Notes under the pieces: generated by a model
Database searches by the model: none
What the model was told of the DNA's origin: nothing
Seen by the model: the letters and a program-made list of their open reading frames with translations, nothing else
Shown: in pieces, positions 50,870-60,094 of the stretch
How positions within the stretch are numbered: position 1 is the stretch's first letter
Layout: the number at the start of each line of letters is the position of its first letter
Translations under genes and position numbers: made by a program
Source of the DNA: Candidatus Methanoliparum thermophilum
GTDB lineage: Archaea; Halobacteriota; Methanoliparia; Methanoliparales; Methanoliparaceae
NCBI GenBank assembly: GCA_004212075.1
Contig: RXIF01000012.1
Coordinates: 62,001 to 126,000, forward strand
Reading direction: 5' to 3'
DNA length: 64,000 nucleotides

Positions 50870-53137
50870 TTGGACACCGTCTGGATAAAAGATGTAGGAA
50901 AAAAAGATATAGGGATTGCTGGTGGGAAAGGCGCTAATCTTGGTGAGATGATAAATAAGGGGTTACCTGTCCCGCCAGGATTTATTATCACGGCAAAAGC
51001 GTTTAGAAATTTTTTAAAGGAGAGCGGTATAGAGAAAAAACTGTTTGATATATTGATGATAGACATAGATGACGATGCTCAATTAAAAGATGCCGAAAAA
51101 AAGGCGAAACAGCTAATTTTCAATACGAAAATACCTGAAAATATTAAAAAAGAGATCTTAGATAAGTATAGGACTCTATGTAATGAAGAGGGAGGAGAAG
51201 TCTTTGTTGCAGTAAGATCAAGTGCCACAGCAGAAGATTTACCCGATGCAAGTTTTGCTGGACAACAAGATACCTTTTTGAATATCAAAGGAGAAGAGCA
51301 ACTGATAGATGCGGTAAAAAAATGTTGGGCATCGTTATACGGTGCAAGGGCAATATTTTACCGTGTAAAGAAGAATTTTGATCATGAAAAGGTAAACATT
51401 GCAGTAGTAGTACAGAAGATGGTTAATGCAGAGAAAGCAGGTGTAATGTTTACATCCCATCCGTCTAGCGGAGAAAATGTTGCTATAATAGAGTCTATAT
51501 GGGGTCTGGGTGAGGCGGTAGTATCTGGAATGGTATCTCCCGACAATTTTGTAATTGATAAAGAGACATATAGAATAATAGATAAAAAGATAAGCGAAAA
51601 AACAAAGATGTGTATCAAAGATCCTAAAACAGGAGATACCATCTATATAGATGTCCCACAAGATAAGAGAAACGCCGAATCTTTGACAGATGATGAGATC
51701 AAAGAACTGGTAAACCTAGGAAATAAAATAGAAAGGATATATAGATTCCCACAAGATGTAGAATGGGCTATCGAGAATGGGAAGATATTTATCCTCCAAT
51801 CAAGGGCTATAACCACGATAAATAATAATAACATAGTAAAAGAAGGAATCAGTAAAGAACCTATCCTTATAGGAACGGGTGCATCTCCAGGTATAGTCTC
51901 TGGTAGAGTAGTGATAATAAACAGCATTAAAGATCTGAACAAAGTGGAAAAAGGGGACATTATGGTTGCAAAGATGACTTCGCCTGATATGGTTCCAGCA
52001 ATGGAAAGAGCCTCAGGCATAGTAACGGATGAGGGGGGTATGACATGCCACGCTGCGATAGTATCGCGAGAACTTGGTACTCCGTGTATAGTTGGTTCAA
52101 AAAAAGCCACTAAAGTTTTGAAGAATGGAGATACCATAACTATAGATGGAGCAAAAGGTACGATATATAAAGGAAGGATCGATACAAAGACGGAGACTAA
52201 GGAAGAGGTCGTTATAAAAAATAAACCGATAATTACTGCTACAGAGGTAAAAGTAAATATATCTATACCTTCAGCGGCTGAGAGGGCTGCTAAAACTGGT
52301 GCAGATGGTGTAGGTCTCCTAAGGATAGAACATATGGTTCTTACGCTTCCAATGCATCCACAGAAGTATATAGATGAAGGAAGATCGGAAGAGTATGTAG
52401 ATGAGCTTGTTAAAGGCATAAAAACGGTTGCAGATGCATTTTATCCGAAACCGGTATGGGTTAGAACCATAGATGCGCCAACGGATGAGTTTAGAGCGAT
52501 GCCTGGTGGGGAAGGAGAGCCTATAGAGGCAAACCCGATGCTCGGCTGGAGAGGTATCAGAAGAGATCTGACTATAAAAGAGCATTTCAGGTTGGAGATG
52601 AGGGCATTCAAGAAACTCTTTAATATGGGATATGATAACGTGGGGATAATGTTGCCGTTGATTCAACATCCTTATGAGATCAGAGAGGCAAAGCAGATGA
52701 TGATCGATGAAGGGATAGATCTTAACAAGGTAGAGTGGGGCATAATGGTCGAGACACCAGCAGCTGCGATACTAATAGAGGATATCATCAAAGAAGGAAT
52801 AGACTACATATCCTTTGGTACAAACGATCTTATACAGTATACGCTAGCCATCGATAGAAACAACGAGAACGTATCATACATGTATGACGAGGAGCATCCT
52901 GCTGTGTTAAAACTGATCAAATATGTTATAGATAAGTGTAACGAGGCAGGAGTAAAGACTTCCGTATGTGGCCAGGCAGGATCTAACCCGAAGATAGTAG
53001 AAAAACTCGTCGAGTACGGTATAAAAAGCGTCTCTTCAAACATAGATGGAGTTGCAGATGTAAGAGAGGCAGTTGCACGAAAAGAGAGGCAAATAATGCT
53101 AGAATCGGCATTAAAATCTATAAAAAAAGATGGATAA
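50870..53137 (+). CDS. ppsA: Phosphoenolpyruvate synthase
   Basis: Makes PEP from pyruvate and ATP, the entry to gluconeogenesis, and works with enolase in this window. 755 residues: the ATP-grasp domain (KGANLGEMINKGLPVPPGF near 24, FVAVRSSATAEDLPDASFAGQQDTFLN near 112), the phospho-His domain with His394 in GGMTCHAAIVSRELGTPC, and the PEP barrel ending in VKTSVCGQAGSNP with the catalytic Cys. The start is TTG 50870 after GAAGGG; no ATG fits. The stop overlaps mfnA by 8 bases. Confidence 0.96.
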   Translation: MDTVWIKDVGKKDIGIAGGKGANLGEMINKGLPVPPGFIITAKAFRNFLKESGIEKKLFDILMIDIDDDAQLKDAEKKAKQLIFNTKIPENIKKEILDKYRTLCNEEGGEVFVAVRSSATAEDLPDASFAGQQDTFLNIKGEEQLIDAVKKCWASLYGARAIFYRVKKNFDHEKVNIAVVVQKMVNAEKAGVMFTSHPSSGENVAIIESIWGLGEAVVSGMVSPDNFVIDKETYRIIDKKISEKTKMCIKDPKTGDTIYIDVPQDKRNAESLTDDEIKELVNLGNKIERIYRFPQDVEWAIENGKIFILQSRAITTINNNNIVKEGISKEPILIGTGASPGIVSGRVVIINSIKDLNKVEKGDIMVAKMTSPDMVPAMERASGIVTDEGGMTCHAAIVSRELGTPCIVGSKKATKVLKNGDTITIDGAKGTIYKGRIDTKTETKEEVVIKNKPIITATEVKVNISIPSAAERAAKTGADGVGLLRIEHMVLTLPMHPQKYIDEGRSEEYVDELVKGIKTVADAFYPKPVWVRTIDAPTDEFRAMPGGEGEPIEANPMLGWRGIRRDLTIKEHFRLEMRAFKKLFNMGYDNVGIMLPLIQHPYEIREAKQMMIDEGIDLNKVEWGIMVETPAAAILIEDIIKEGIDYISFGTNDLIQYTLAIDRNNENVSYMYDEEHPAVLKLIKYVIDKCNEAGVKTSVCGQAGSNPKIVEKLVEYGIKSVSSNIDGVADVREAVARKERQIMLESALKSIKKDG

Positions 53138-54257
53138 TATAACTAAAGAAGAGGATATATTAAATCTTGTTAGAGAGGCGAAATCGGAAGATATACCATA
53201 TGAAAGAGTCTTTAGTTCGATGTGTACCCATCCTCATCCTATAGCTGTAAAAGCACATAACTTATTCTTGAGCTCTAATGCAGGGGATCCAGGTATATTC
53301 AAGGGTACTAATAAGCTGGAAAAGAAGGTTATCTCTATGATCGGAGATTTGTTGCATAAAAGAGATGCGTGTGGATATATTAGTACTGGCGGTACAGAAT
53401 CAAATATACAAGCGATAAGGATGGCACGAAATCTTAAACAAAGAAAAAAACCAAACTTTATAGTCTCTGAGATGGGACACTTTTCTTTTGAAAAGACCGC
53501 CGATATTCTTGGAATCAAACTAAAAAAAGCAGAGGTAAGAGACGATTTGACGATAGACCCTGATTCTGTAGAGAGACTTATAGATGATGACACCATAGCA
53601 ATAGTGGGCATTGCAGGAACAACCGAGTTTGGACAGATAGATCCTATAGAAGAATTATCAAAGATTGCTTTAGAAAACGATGTCTTCTTACATATAGATG
53701 GGGCCTTTGGTGGTTTTGTTATACCGTTCTTGGATAAAAAGTATATGTTCGACTTTGAACTTGATGGGGTATCGTCTATATCAGTCGATCCGCACAAGAT
53801 GGGAATGAGTGTTATTCCATCTGGTGCCTTATTGACAAGAGATAAAAAATATTTAAAACGTTTGGAAATATCTACTCCTTATTTATCATCTAAATCTCAA
53901 TTTACTCTTACAGGAACCAGAAGTGGTGCATCCATCGCGGCTACTTATGCGGTATTGATGTATCTTGGCTGGGATGGGTTCAAGAGTATTGTCAAGAGCT
54001 GTCTTCGTATGACTAATATTATCGTCGAAGGCATGAGAGATTTAGATATCAACCCTGTAATAGACCCAAAGATGAATGTTCTGGCTTTAAACGTACCAAA
54101 ACTATGTAAAGTTTTTAATACGTTGTGGAAAAAAGGATGGTGTGTATCTAAAACCAGAAAGCCAAAGGCATTACGGTTGGTGGTCATGCCTCATATTACC
54201 GAAGATATAATCGATGATTTTTTAAAAGATTTTAAGAGAGCATTAAGAGAAATTTAA
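53130..54257 (+). CDS. mfnA: L-tyrosine/L-aspartate decarboxylase MfnA
   Basis: PLP decarboxylase that makes tyramine for methanofuran or beta-alanine for CoA in archaea. 375 residues with STGGTESNIQAIRMARN near 85, SEMGHFSFEKTADILGI near 113 (His117 stacks on PLP), HIDGAFGGFVIPF near 188 and the PLP lysine 223 in SISVDPHKMGMSVIPSG. Whether tyrosine or aspartate is preferred cannot be read from these motifs. The start overlaps the ppsA stop. Confidence 0.92.
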   Translation: MDNITKEEDILNLVREAKSEDIPYERVFSSMCTHPHPIAVKAHNLFLSSNAGDPGIFKGTNKLEKKVISMIGDLLHKRDACGYISTGGTESNIQAIRMARNLKQRKKPNFIVSEMGHFSFEKTADILGIKLKKAEVRDDLTIDPDSVERLIDDDTIAIVGIAGTTEFGQIDPIEELSKIALENDVFLHIDGAFGGFVIPFLDKKYMFDFELDGVSSISVDPHKMGMSVIPSGALLTRDKKYLKRLEISTPYLSSKSQFTLTGTRSGASIAATYAVLMYLGWDGFKSIVKSCLRMTNIIVEGMRDLDINPVIDPKMNVLALNVPKLCKVFNTLWKKGWCVSKTRKPKALRLVVMPHITEDIIDDFLKDFKRALREI

Positions 54258-54273
54258 TAAGATAATTGATGTT

Positions 54274-54313
54274 GCAAATCGAAGATTTGCGGCTCACAAA
54301 TTAAAATTTGTGA
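54274..54313 (+). repeat. Family 1 double-hairpin repeat, copy E
   Basis: GCAAATC/GATTTGC (loop GAA, 54274-54290) then TCACAAATT/AATTTGTGA (loop AA, 54294-54313), joined by GGC. It lies between mfnA and dph2, 10 bases before the dph2 ATG, so it is part of the transcript. Confidence 0.8.
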
Positions 54314-54322
54314 TGTTTAAAG

Positions 54323-55321
54323 ATGGATGATACATACGTGGTAGATCTGGAAGAGCTTTTTGCTTTGATCGATAGAAAAAAAGCAAAGATAGTAGGATTA
54401 CAGTTCCCAGACGGTTTGGTACGTTTTTTTCAAGATATTAAGGAAAAATTGGAGGATAAAAGGGATATTTTAGTCTTATTATCTGGTAATTCCTCTTTTG
54501 GTAGTTGTGATATAGATTTTGATCTTTTAAATATTGTAGATCTTCTATTTCATTTCGGTCATACGAGTATGTTCAAGATTGATAAGGTGGAGTATATACC
54601 TGTTAAGATTAAATTGAGAGAGGATATTTTGGAAGATCTATTGAAAAAATCGCTTTCTTACATAATCTCAAATAAGATATCTCTGGTAACCACTCCTCAA
54701 TATAAAGACTATCTACTTAATATTAGAGATTTTTATGAAGAGAACGGCATAACATGCTCGATCAACGAAGGAGATAATCGGGTTAAAGATAGAGGTATAG
54801 TCTTGGGATGCAATTTTTCAGCCGCAAAAGGGGCTGGAAAAGAAGTAATCTTTTTAGGAGACGGAAGTTTTCATCCGATCGGTATAAAGATTGCAACTCA
54901 GAAGAGAGTGATTAGGATAGACCCTTTGATACAAGATATAGAAGAGATAAGAGTGGAAAAGTTGTTAAAACAGAGATATGCCCTCATATCTAAATCGATA
55001 GGATTTAAATCAGCAGGAATACTTGTAAGTAATAAAATAGGTCAAAATAGATTTGATTTGGCACAAAGATTGTATAAAGAGACGTTAAATAGAGGATACA
55101 AAGCGTATCTTATATACATGAATTTAATACGCCCTGAATCAATTGGATTAAAAGTAGATATTCTTGTAAATACAGCATGCCCTAGAATTGCAATAGATGA
55201 TTATATCTCGTTTGATAAACCAATCTTGACTCCAATAGAGTTTAACATGATACTAAAAGATAAAATTATGGAATATCGGATGGATGAGATAAGGGAAGAG
55301 GATATTTATCCAACATTTTAA
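54323..55321 (+). CDS. dph2: Diphthamide synthase Dph2
   Basis: A radical (ACP-forming) SAM enzyme that starts diphthamide on elongation factor 2. 332 residues with the three cluster cysteines in SSFGSCDIDFDLLN near 58, GCNFSAAK near 163 and NTACPRIAIDDY near 284, and IVGLQFPDGLVRFFQDI at the start. All archaea with diphthamide have this single-gene homodimer. Followed 9 bases later by the methylase gene. Confidence 0.93.
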   Translation: MDDTYVVDLEELFALIDRKKAKIVGLQFPDGLVRFFQDIKEKLEDKRDILVLLSGNSSFGSCDIDFDLLNIVDLLFHFGHTSMFKIDKVEYIPVKIKLREDILEDLLKKSLSYIISNKISLVTTPQYKDYLLNIRDFYEENGITCSINEGDNRVKDRGIVLGCNFSAAKGAGKEVIFLGDGSFHPIGIKIATQKRVIRIDPLIQDIEEIRVEKLLKQRYALISKSIGFKSAGILVSNKIGQNRFDLAQRLYKETLNRGYKAYLIYMNLIRPESIGLKVDILVNTACPRIAIDDYISFDKPILTPIEFNMILKDKIMEYRMDEIREEDIYPTF

Positions 55322-55330
55322 ATTTTTAAA

Positions 55331-55921
55331 ATGAAAAAGAAAAGATTGGAGATTTTTTTAGAAGGATTAGAAAAGTTTTCGTATCCTAAAGCATATTTAG
55401 AGCAATATAGCACTCCTGCTAATATAGCTGCAGAACTTTTGGTTTATGCCAAATTAAAAGGGGATTTAAGCGGGTCTGTATGTGATCTCGGATGTGGAAC
55501 AGGTATTTTTGCCATCGGTGCCAAAATTTTAGGTGCAGAGAAGGTATATGCTATCGATGTTGATGAGAATGCATTGGAGATCGCACGGAGAAACGCAGAC
55601 AAGTATGATTGTGGGATAGATTTTATCCGTATGGATATAGCTGATATTGATAAGAACGATCTACAGGTAGATACCGTGTTGATGAACCCGCCATTTAAAT
55701 CCCATAAAGATATAAAATTCTTAAATAAGTCATTAGAATTGGCAGATGTTGTATATTCGATGCATAATGGAGTTACAGAAGAATTTATAAACAATTATGT
55801 AGTAGATATATGTAATGGTTTTGAGATACGAAAGATAAGATTTCCAATAAAAAGAACGTTTGAGTTTCATAGGAAAAATGTTAAAGAGATAGATGTTAAT
55901 ATATACAGGTTTCAGCGTTGA
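55331..55921 (+). CDS. METTL5-like RNA methyltransferase
   Basis: A 196-residue SAM-dependent methylase with LEQYSTPANIAAELL near 23, SVCDLGCGTGIFAIGAKILGAEKVYAIDVDE near 50 (SAM site), and the catalytic MNPPFKSHKD near 120, followed by VYSMHNG. The layout matches archaeal relatives of METTL5, which makes N6-methyladenine in small-subunit rRNA. The substrate is inferred. Confidence 0.88.
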   Translation: MKKKRLEIFLEGLEKFSYPKAYLEQYSTPANIAAELLVYAKLKGDLSGSVCDLGCGTGIFAIGAKILGAEKVYAIDVDENALEIARRNADKYDCGIDFIRMDIADIDKNDLQVDTVLMNPPFKSHKDIKFLNKSLELADVVYSMHNGVTEEFINNYVVDICNGFEIRKIRFPIKRTFEFHRKNVKEIDVNIYRFQR

Positions 55922-55938
55922 AACTAAGTTTTAAACAT

Positions 55939-55979
55939 CACGAATCGAAAATTCGTGAGCTTCAAATCTTCGATTTGAA
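55939..55979 (+). repeat. Family 1 double-hairpin repeat, copy F
   Basis: CACGAAT/ATTCGTG (loop CGAAA, 55939-55957) then TTCAAATC/GATTTGAA (loop TTC, 55961-55979), joined by AGC. The order of the two hairpins is the reverse of copies D and E, so this copy is inverted. It lies between the methylase and csl4 genes. Confidence 0.8.
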
Positions 55980-56039
55980 ACATAAATTGGTATAAATTCC
56001 GTCTTTAATACCGGATTATAATTTTTACGAGGTGATTAT

Positions 56040-56612
56040 ATGGAAAAGAAGATAGAAATTGAGGAAAAAATCGTACTTCCAGGCGATTTTATATGTACCA
56101 CTGAAGAATATGTACCTGGAAGCAATACTTATAACAATGAGGGAGGTATCTGTTCTTCCATTATTGGTATTGTAAAATTAGATGATAAACTACACAAGAT
56201 AGATGTACTACCACTGGTTATGGTTCCACCTGAAATAAAACAAGACTCTATTGTTCTTGGTAAGATTATTCTTCTAAAAAATTCGTTTGCAGTCTTAAAC
56301 ATAGAGAGAGTTAAAGGATACGAGAATAGATCCGCAAACGTGGAAGGGACTATACATATATCGAATATACAACTTACATATATAAAGACGATAGACAAAG
56401 CGTTTAATGTCGGTGATATTGTGAAAGCAAAGGTAATAAGCAACAACCCACTACGATTAACAACTCGAGACAAGAATCTGGGTGTTATAAAGGCATTCTG
56501 TCCTGTTTGTGGAGAGGCTTTGGAGAAGAAGGGAAAAGGATTGAAATGTTCCAGATGTAATACCATATATCAACGAAAAATATCCGAAGATTATGGATGG
56601 GGGATGTTTTAG
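56040..56612 (+). CDS. csl4: Exosome subunit Csl4
   Basis: RNA-binding cap protein of the archaeal exosome. 190 residues: N-terminal barrel (VLPGDFICTTEEYVPGSNTYNN), an S1 domain (about 75-135) and a C-terminal zinc ribbon (CPVCGEALEKKGKGLKCSRC). Start ATG 56040 follows a GAGGTGAT ribosome-binding site. Its TAG stop shares a base with the GTG start of rpo11. Confidence 0.93.
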   Translation: MEKKIEIEEKIVLPGDFICTTEEYVPGSNTYNNEGGICSSIIGIVKLDDKLHKIDVLPLVMVPPEIKQDSIVLGKIILLKNSFAVLNIERVKGYENRSANVEGTIHISNIQLTYIKTIDKAFNVGDIVKAKVISNNPLRLTTRDKNLGVIKAFCPVCGEALEKKGKGLKCSRCNTIYQRKISEDYGWGMF

Positions 56613-56899
56613 TGGAATTAAAAGTATTTGATCGAACAGAAAAGGAATTAAAGGTAGAAATTAGGGAAGAAGATGACACTTTGCTGAACCTTTTACAAGA
56701 TGCATTATTGAAAGATAAACGTGTTTTAAGGGTGGTATATAATATAAGATTCCCATATTCGAGCAACCCCCTCCTTTATTTAAGGACGGATGGGACTGAT
56801 CCGGTAAAGGTTTTGTTAGATACATGTAACAATCTGTTAGATGAGTTATCCGAATTTAAATCCTCTTTTAACAGATCTTTCTCTAACAATGATGATTGA
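56612..56899 (+). CDS. rpo11: RNA polymerase subunit Rpo11 (L)
   Basis: A 95-residue homologue of eukaryotic RPB11. The GTG at 56612 gives (M)ELKVFDRTEKELKVEI, the normal Rpo11 start; GGGGGA lies about 7 bases upstream. The core is the family's LLNLLQDALLKDKRVLRVVYNIRFP segment, followed by PLLYLRTDGTDPVKVL. It pairs with Rpo3 to seed polymerase assembly. An ATG at 56597 would add five residues. Overlaps csl4 as TAGTG. Confidence 0.93.
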   Translation: MELKVFDRTEKELKVEIREEDDTLLNLLQDALLKDKRVLRVVYNIRFPYSSNPLLYLRTDGTDPVKVLLDTCNNLLDELSEFKSSFNRSFSNNDD

Positions 56900-56904
56900 A
56901 AACC

Positions 56905-57084
56905 TCGATTTGCAACATCATAAAGCTGGACTATGTTTTATCATTACGTTTCGTAAAATCTGTTTTCAAAGGGAGGTGCAGGAACCTTGGTTCTGCTTGA
57001 AAACAAATGTTCTTCACTCTTGTCCAGCGCAAGGCTGGACTGTGCTTTATCAATCGCAAGGAGGTGCAGGAACCTTGGTTCTGC
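56905..57084 (+). repeat. Tandem array of family 2 repeats with half a family 1 unit
   Basis: After rpo11 come: a half family 1 unit (TCGATTTGCAACATC, 56905-56919); GCTGGACTATGTTTTATCA; a TTACG/CGTAA hairpin; GGGAGGTGCAGG... with the 19-base palindrome at 56978-56996; GAAAACAAATGTTCTTCACTC at 56999-57019; a GTCCAGC/GCTGGAC hairpin (57022-57040); TGTGCTTTATCA; then AAGGAGG and a second identical palindrome at 57066-57084. The 3' copy supplies ribosome-binding site and TTG start of the next gene. Confidence 0.75.
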
Positions 57085-57656
57085 ATACAATGAGATTTAA
57101 AGAGAACATACGGGTTATTGGCATAGATGATGCATTTCTTGATGATAGATACTCTATATTGATAGGCGTCATATTGAGAGGCAGATATGTTTTAGAGGGA
57201 GTTTTATCATCAAAGATACATATCGATGGGCTCGATGCTAATGAGAAAATAAGAGAGATGATAATCGGCTCGACTTATCTAAAACAGATAAAAGTGATTA
57301 TGCTGGATGGAATAACCGTCGGTGGATTCAACCTTGTAGATATAAAGTTATTGTACGATGAGACGAATATTCCAGTGATAGCAGTAATAAAAAGACAACC
57401 CGATTTTGATAAGATATACAGTGCATTGGAAAATTTAGCAGATAAAGATAAAAGAATGGCAATAATAAAAAACTGTGGTGATATAAACTCTTTTTTGTAT
57501 AAAGGTAATAAGATACTATATCAAATGTCAGGATTCGATAAAAAAGAGGATTGTGAGTTTCTTATAAAAAAATTTTCCGTTAATTCGATTATTCCTGAGC
57601 CTATACGGATAGCCCATTTGGTGGCATCAGGAATAACAAAAGGGCGAAATAGATAA
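57075..57656 (+). CDS. UPF0215/DUF99 family protein
   Basis: A 193-residue archaeal DUF99 protein with an endonuclease V-like fold: IRVIGIDDAFLDDRYSILIGVILRG near 10, VLSSKIHIDGLDANEKI near 45, VIMLDGITVGGFNLVDI near 77, IPVIAVIKRQPDFDKIYSAL near 101 and EPIRIAHLVASGITKGR at the end. Function unknown. TTG 57075 lies 9 bases after GGAGG inside a repeat and is in frame; ATG 57090 is possible but lacks a site. A longer upstream frame is only repeat sequence. Confidence 0.88.
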   Translation: MVLHTMRFKENIRVIGIDDAFLDDRYSILIGVILRGRYVLEGVLSSKIHIDGLDANEKIREMIIGSTYLKQIKVIMLDGITVGGFNLVDIKLLYDETNIPVIAVIKRQPDFDKIYSALENLADKDKRMAIIKNCGDINSFLYKGNKILYQMSGFDKKEDCEFLIKKFSVNSIIPEPIRIAHLVASGITKGRNR

Positions 57657-57667
57657 ATCGCATAAAA

Positions 57668-57739
57668 CGGGCTTGCCGGGAATCGAACCCGGATCATTGG
57701 GTCCGAAGCCCAATAGGATATCCGTTACCACACAAGCCC
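57668..57739 (-). tRNA. tRNA-Arg (UCG)
   Basis: Minus-strand cloverleaf: acceptor GGGCTTG/CAAGCCC with discriminator G, anticodon stem TTGGG/CCCAA, loop CTTCGGA giving UCG (CGA codons), T stem CCGGG/CCCGG. No intron and no encoded CCA. Confidence 0.95.
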
Positions 57740-57822
57740 AATTGATAGGATTGATCGGTTGTATTATTTTTATATTTATATACATAAACCATAAATATTA
57801 ATAAATACTACTATTTAAAGAA

Positions 57823-58356
57823 ATGTACAGATTAAGAGAGATTCTTGCACATAGAGAGAGAGATTTAATATTGGATAATAATTTAAAACAATCCGCTGTT
57901 TTAGTGCCTCTTTTTAAAAAGGATCATGATTATGATATACTTTTTATTAAGAGAGCCGAAAATCTAACCTATCATAAAGGAGAAGTATCTTTTCCAGGTG
58001 GAGCGAGAGAAAATAACGAAGATTTGAAAGATACTGCTTTAAGGGAAAGTTACGAAGAGATCGGGCTAAAACCGAAAGATGTCGATGTATTGGGTGTATT
58101 GGATGATATAAAGACGATATCATCTTCGTTTATAGTCACTTCCTTTGTCGGAATTATTCCGTATCCATACAATTTCTTGATCAATAAAAAAGAGGTGCAA
58201 CGAATTATCAGTGTGCCTCTATCCTTCTTCATAGATAATTCAGATACTGTTGTATGGAATTATAAGGGGGATACTATATGGGGTGGCACTGCATTCATAC
58301 TAAAAAACTTTTTATCTATTTTAGAGGAGTATAAAATCGAGATAGAAGAGTTTTAA
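57823..58356 (+). CDS. Nudix hydrolase, CoA pyrophosphatase-like
   Basis: A 177-residue Nudix protein. The Nudix box G-x5-E-x7-R-E-x2-E-E-x-G is intact in GGARENNEDLKDTALRESYEEIGL (residues ~61-84, shown here in shortened form as GGAREN...REsYEEIGL). YHKGEVSFPGG just before it is typical of NudL-type CoA diphosphatases, as is the lack of other domains. Substrate preference is inferred. It appears leaderless, with TTTAAA-rich sequence 10-25 bases upstream. Confidence 0.88.
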   Translation: MYRLREILAHRERDLILDNNLKQSAVLVPLFKKDHDYDILFIKRAENLTYHKGEVSFPGGARENNEDLKDTALRESYEEIGLKPKDVDVLGVLDDIKTISSSFIVTSFVGIIPYPYNFLINKKEVQRIISVPLSFFIDNSDTVVWNYKGDTIWGGTAFILKNFLSILEEYKIEIEEF

Positions 58357-58374
58357 TCTTTGTAGTATGATCTT

Positions 58375-59304
58375 TTGTTTATAAATATTATGATAAAATT
58401 CGTTAGTGAAAAAGATGGTTGCTTATATAAGGATGGTAGGATAGACCGGATAATAGAGAGGCTTTATAGATTATTAGAGAGTTGTAGGTTATGCCCCAGA
58501 GAGTGTAAAGTTAATAGATTAGAAGATAACAAAGGATTCTGTAGATCTGGTAAAGATCTTATAATCTCAAGCTACGGACCTCATTTTGGAGAAGAGAGAC
58601 CTTTGGTAGGATTTAGCGGCTCCGGAACTATTTTTTTGACGAATTGTAATTTACGCTGTGTTTATTGTCAGAATTATGAGATAAGTCATCTAGGAATTGG
58701 CAAAAAAGTAAAGATAGAAGATATGGCAGAAATTATGATAAAACTACAAAATATGGGATGCCATAACATAAATTTTGTCACTCCTACCCATTTTCTTCCT
58801 CAAATAGTAAAATCTGTCGGATATGCTATAAAAAGGGGGCTAAATATTCCACTTATTTATAATTCTGGTGGATACGAGAAAGTAGAGACTATAAAGTTGC
58901 TTGATGGAGTATTCGACATATATATGCCCGATATAAAGTATGGTTCTAACGATATGGCAAAAAAATATTCCAATGCACCAGATTATTTTGAAAGATGTAC
59001 GGATGCGGTACGAGAGATGCACCGCCAAGTCGGGGATTTAAAGATTGAGAATGGGATTGCATATAAAGGACTCTTAATCAGACATTTAGTCCTTCCAAAT
59101 GGTATAGCAGGCAGCGATAAAGTTTTAAAATTTGTTAAATCCTTATCGGATAACACATTCATCAATATAATGGATCAATATAGACCATATGGAGATATTT
59201 CCGAATATAACGAATTGAAAAGGCGGATTACTAAGAAAGAATTCTATGAGGTGTTAAATTTAGCTAAAAAATACGGTTTAAAACGTGTTTATCCAACTGT
59301 ATAA
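58375..59304 (+). CDS. Radical SAM protein, PflA-related
   Basis: A 309-residue radical SAM enzyme. It has an N-terminal cysteine set (CRLCPRECKVNRLEDNKGFC near 37) and the cluster motif CNLRCVYCQNYEISHLG near 93. The arrangement belongs to the PflA-like 'radical SAM with extra N-terminal cysteines' group found beside or apart from AMMECR1/Memo proteins. The target is unknown. ATG 58375 or ATG 58390 may start it; the latter gives MIKFVSEKDG. Confidence 0.88.
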   Translation: MFINIMIKFVSEKDGCLYKDGRIDRIIERLYRLLESCRLCPRECKVNRLEDNKGFCRSGKDLIISSYGPHFGEERPLVGFSGSGTIFLTNCNLRCVYCQNYEISHLGIGKKVKIEDMAEIMIKLQNMGCHNINFVTPTHFLPQIVKSVGYAIKRGLNIPLIYNSGGYEKVETIKLLDGVFDIYMPDIKYGSNDMAKKYSNAPDYFERCTDAVREMHRQVGDLKIENGIAYKGLLIRHLVLPNGIAGSDKVLKFVKSLSDNTFINIMDQYRPYGDISEYNELKRRITKKEFYEVLNLAKKYGLKRVYPTV

Positions 59305-59328
59305 GATAGCATCTCGGTACAAATCATA

Positions 59329-59985
59329 TTACAAGTACCGTTTAAACCACTCGAGACTTAAATTGATCGCCTCTTCCCGGTTTACTGGGTTTAAAAATCT
59401 GTGGTCAGCACCTTTGATGATTTTTAGCTCTTTAGGTTGATTTGCATGATTGTAAAGTTTTATAGCATGCTCTAAAGGAACGATTTCATCCTTATCGCCG
59501 TGGATTATCAAGATAGGTGATTTGATCCTCTTTATTACATCTCTTGCATCTATATTAATAGACGGTAAAGTCTCATCGTCTATGATATACGGAGCAGACC
59601 ACGTTACTACCGCGCTAATATTCTCTTTATCAGCCGCTATGATCGATAAATAACCACCCATACTACTCCCTAATAACCCTATTCTATCAACATAAGGTTT
59701 TTTCTTCATAAGATCGATCGCAGCCATAAGATCATATATCCTATTTGGAAGGTTTTTGATCGGATCTCCTTCGCTCTCGCCGCATCCACTAAAATCAAAC
59801 CTAAAGACAGAAAAATCGTTAGTAAATCTCTCTGCTATTTGGAGATATTTATCACTATCTTTATAACTTTCGAGTCCATGGCATGTAATAACCAACGGTG
59901 CCTTCTCTTTATTTTTTACCTGGTGGAATACACCAACCAATCGTCTCTTCTGACTGAAAAATTCGATTCGTCTCATAGATAACAC
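59329..59985 (-). CDS. Alpha/beta hydrolase
   Basis: A 218-residue serine hydrolase: LVGVFHQVKNKEKAPLVITCHGLESYKDS near 14 (oxyanion region), the nucleophile elbow GLLGSSMGGYLSII near 104, the acid HGDKDEIVPLEHA near 161 and His in GADHRFLNP near 191. It resembles BAAT/acyl-CoA thioester hydrolase-like or esterase proteins such as YcjY/FrsA-like. Substrate unknown. Confidence 0.88.
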   Translation of the reverse strand: MLSMRRIEFFSQKRRLVGVFHQVKNKEKAPLVITCHGLESYKDSDKYLQIAERFTNDFSVFRFDFSGCGESEGDPIKNLPNRIYDLMAAIDLMKKKPYVDRIGLLGSSMGGYLSIIAADKENISAVVTWSAPYIIDDETLPSINIDARDVIKRIKSPILIIHGDKDEIVPLEHAIKLYNHANQPKELKIIKGADHRFLNPVNREEAINLSLEWFKRYL

Positions 59986-60094
59986 AACTTGGTATAAGAA
60001 ATTATTTATCTAATTATGCCTATAAATATTTATCTAATCATTATAAAAAATAAAACAAAAAATTTTTATATAATACTTATCTTCTATATATTGG

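Noticed and set aside
51382-52419. Long antisense frames within ppsA, and similar ones in atpI, purF and the trp genes
   Set aside because: They are shadows of strongly conserved coding sequence, lack promoters and start sites, and their products have no recognisable motifs.
56841-57089. Long N-terminal extension of the UPF0215 frame
   Set aside because: The extension consists of repeat DNA and overlaps rpo11; its translation has no resemblance to the DUF99 family, which begins at the repeat-borne TTG or the ATG at 57090.
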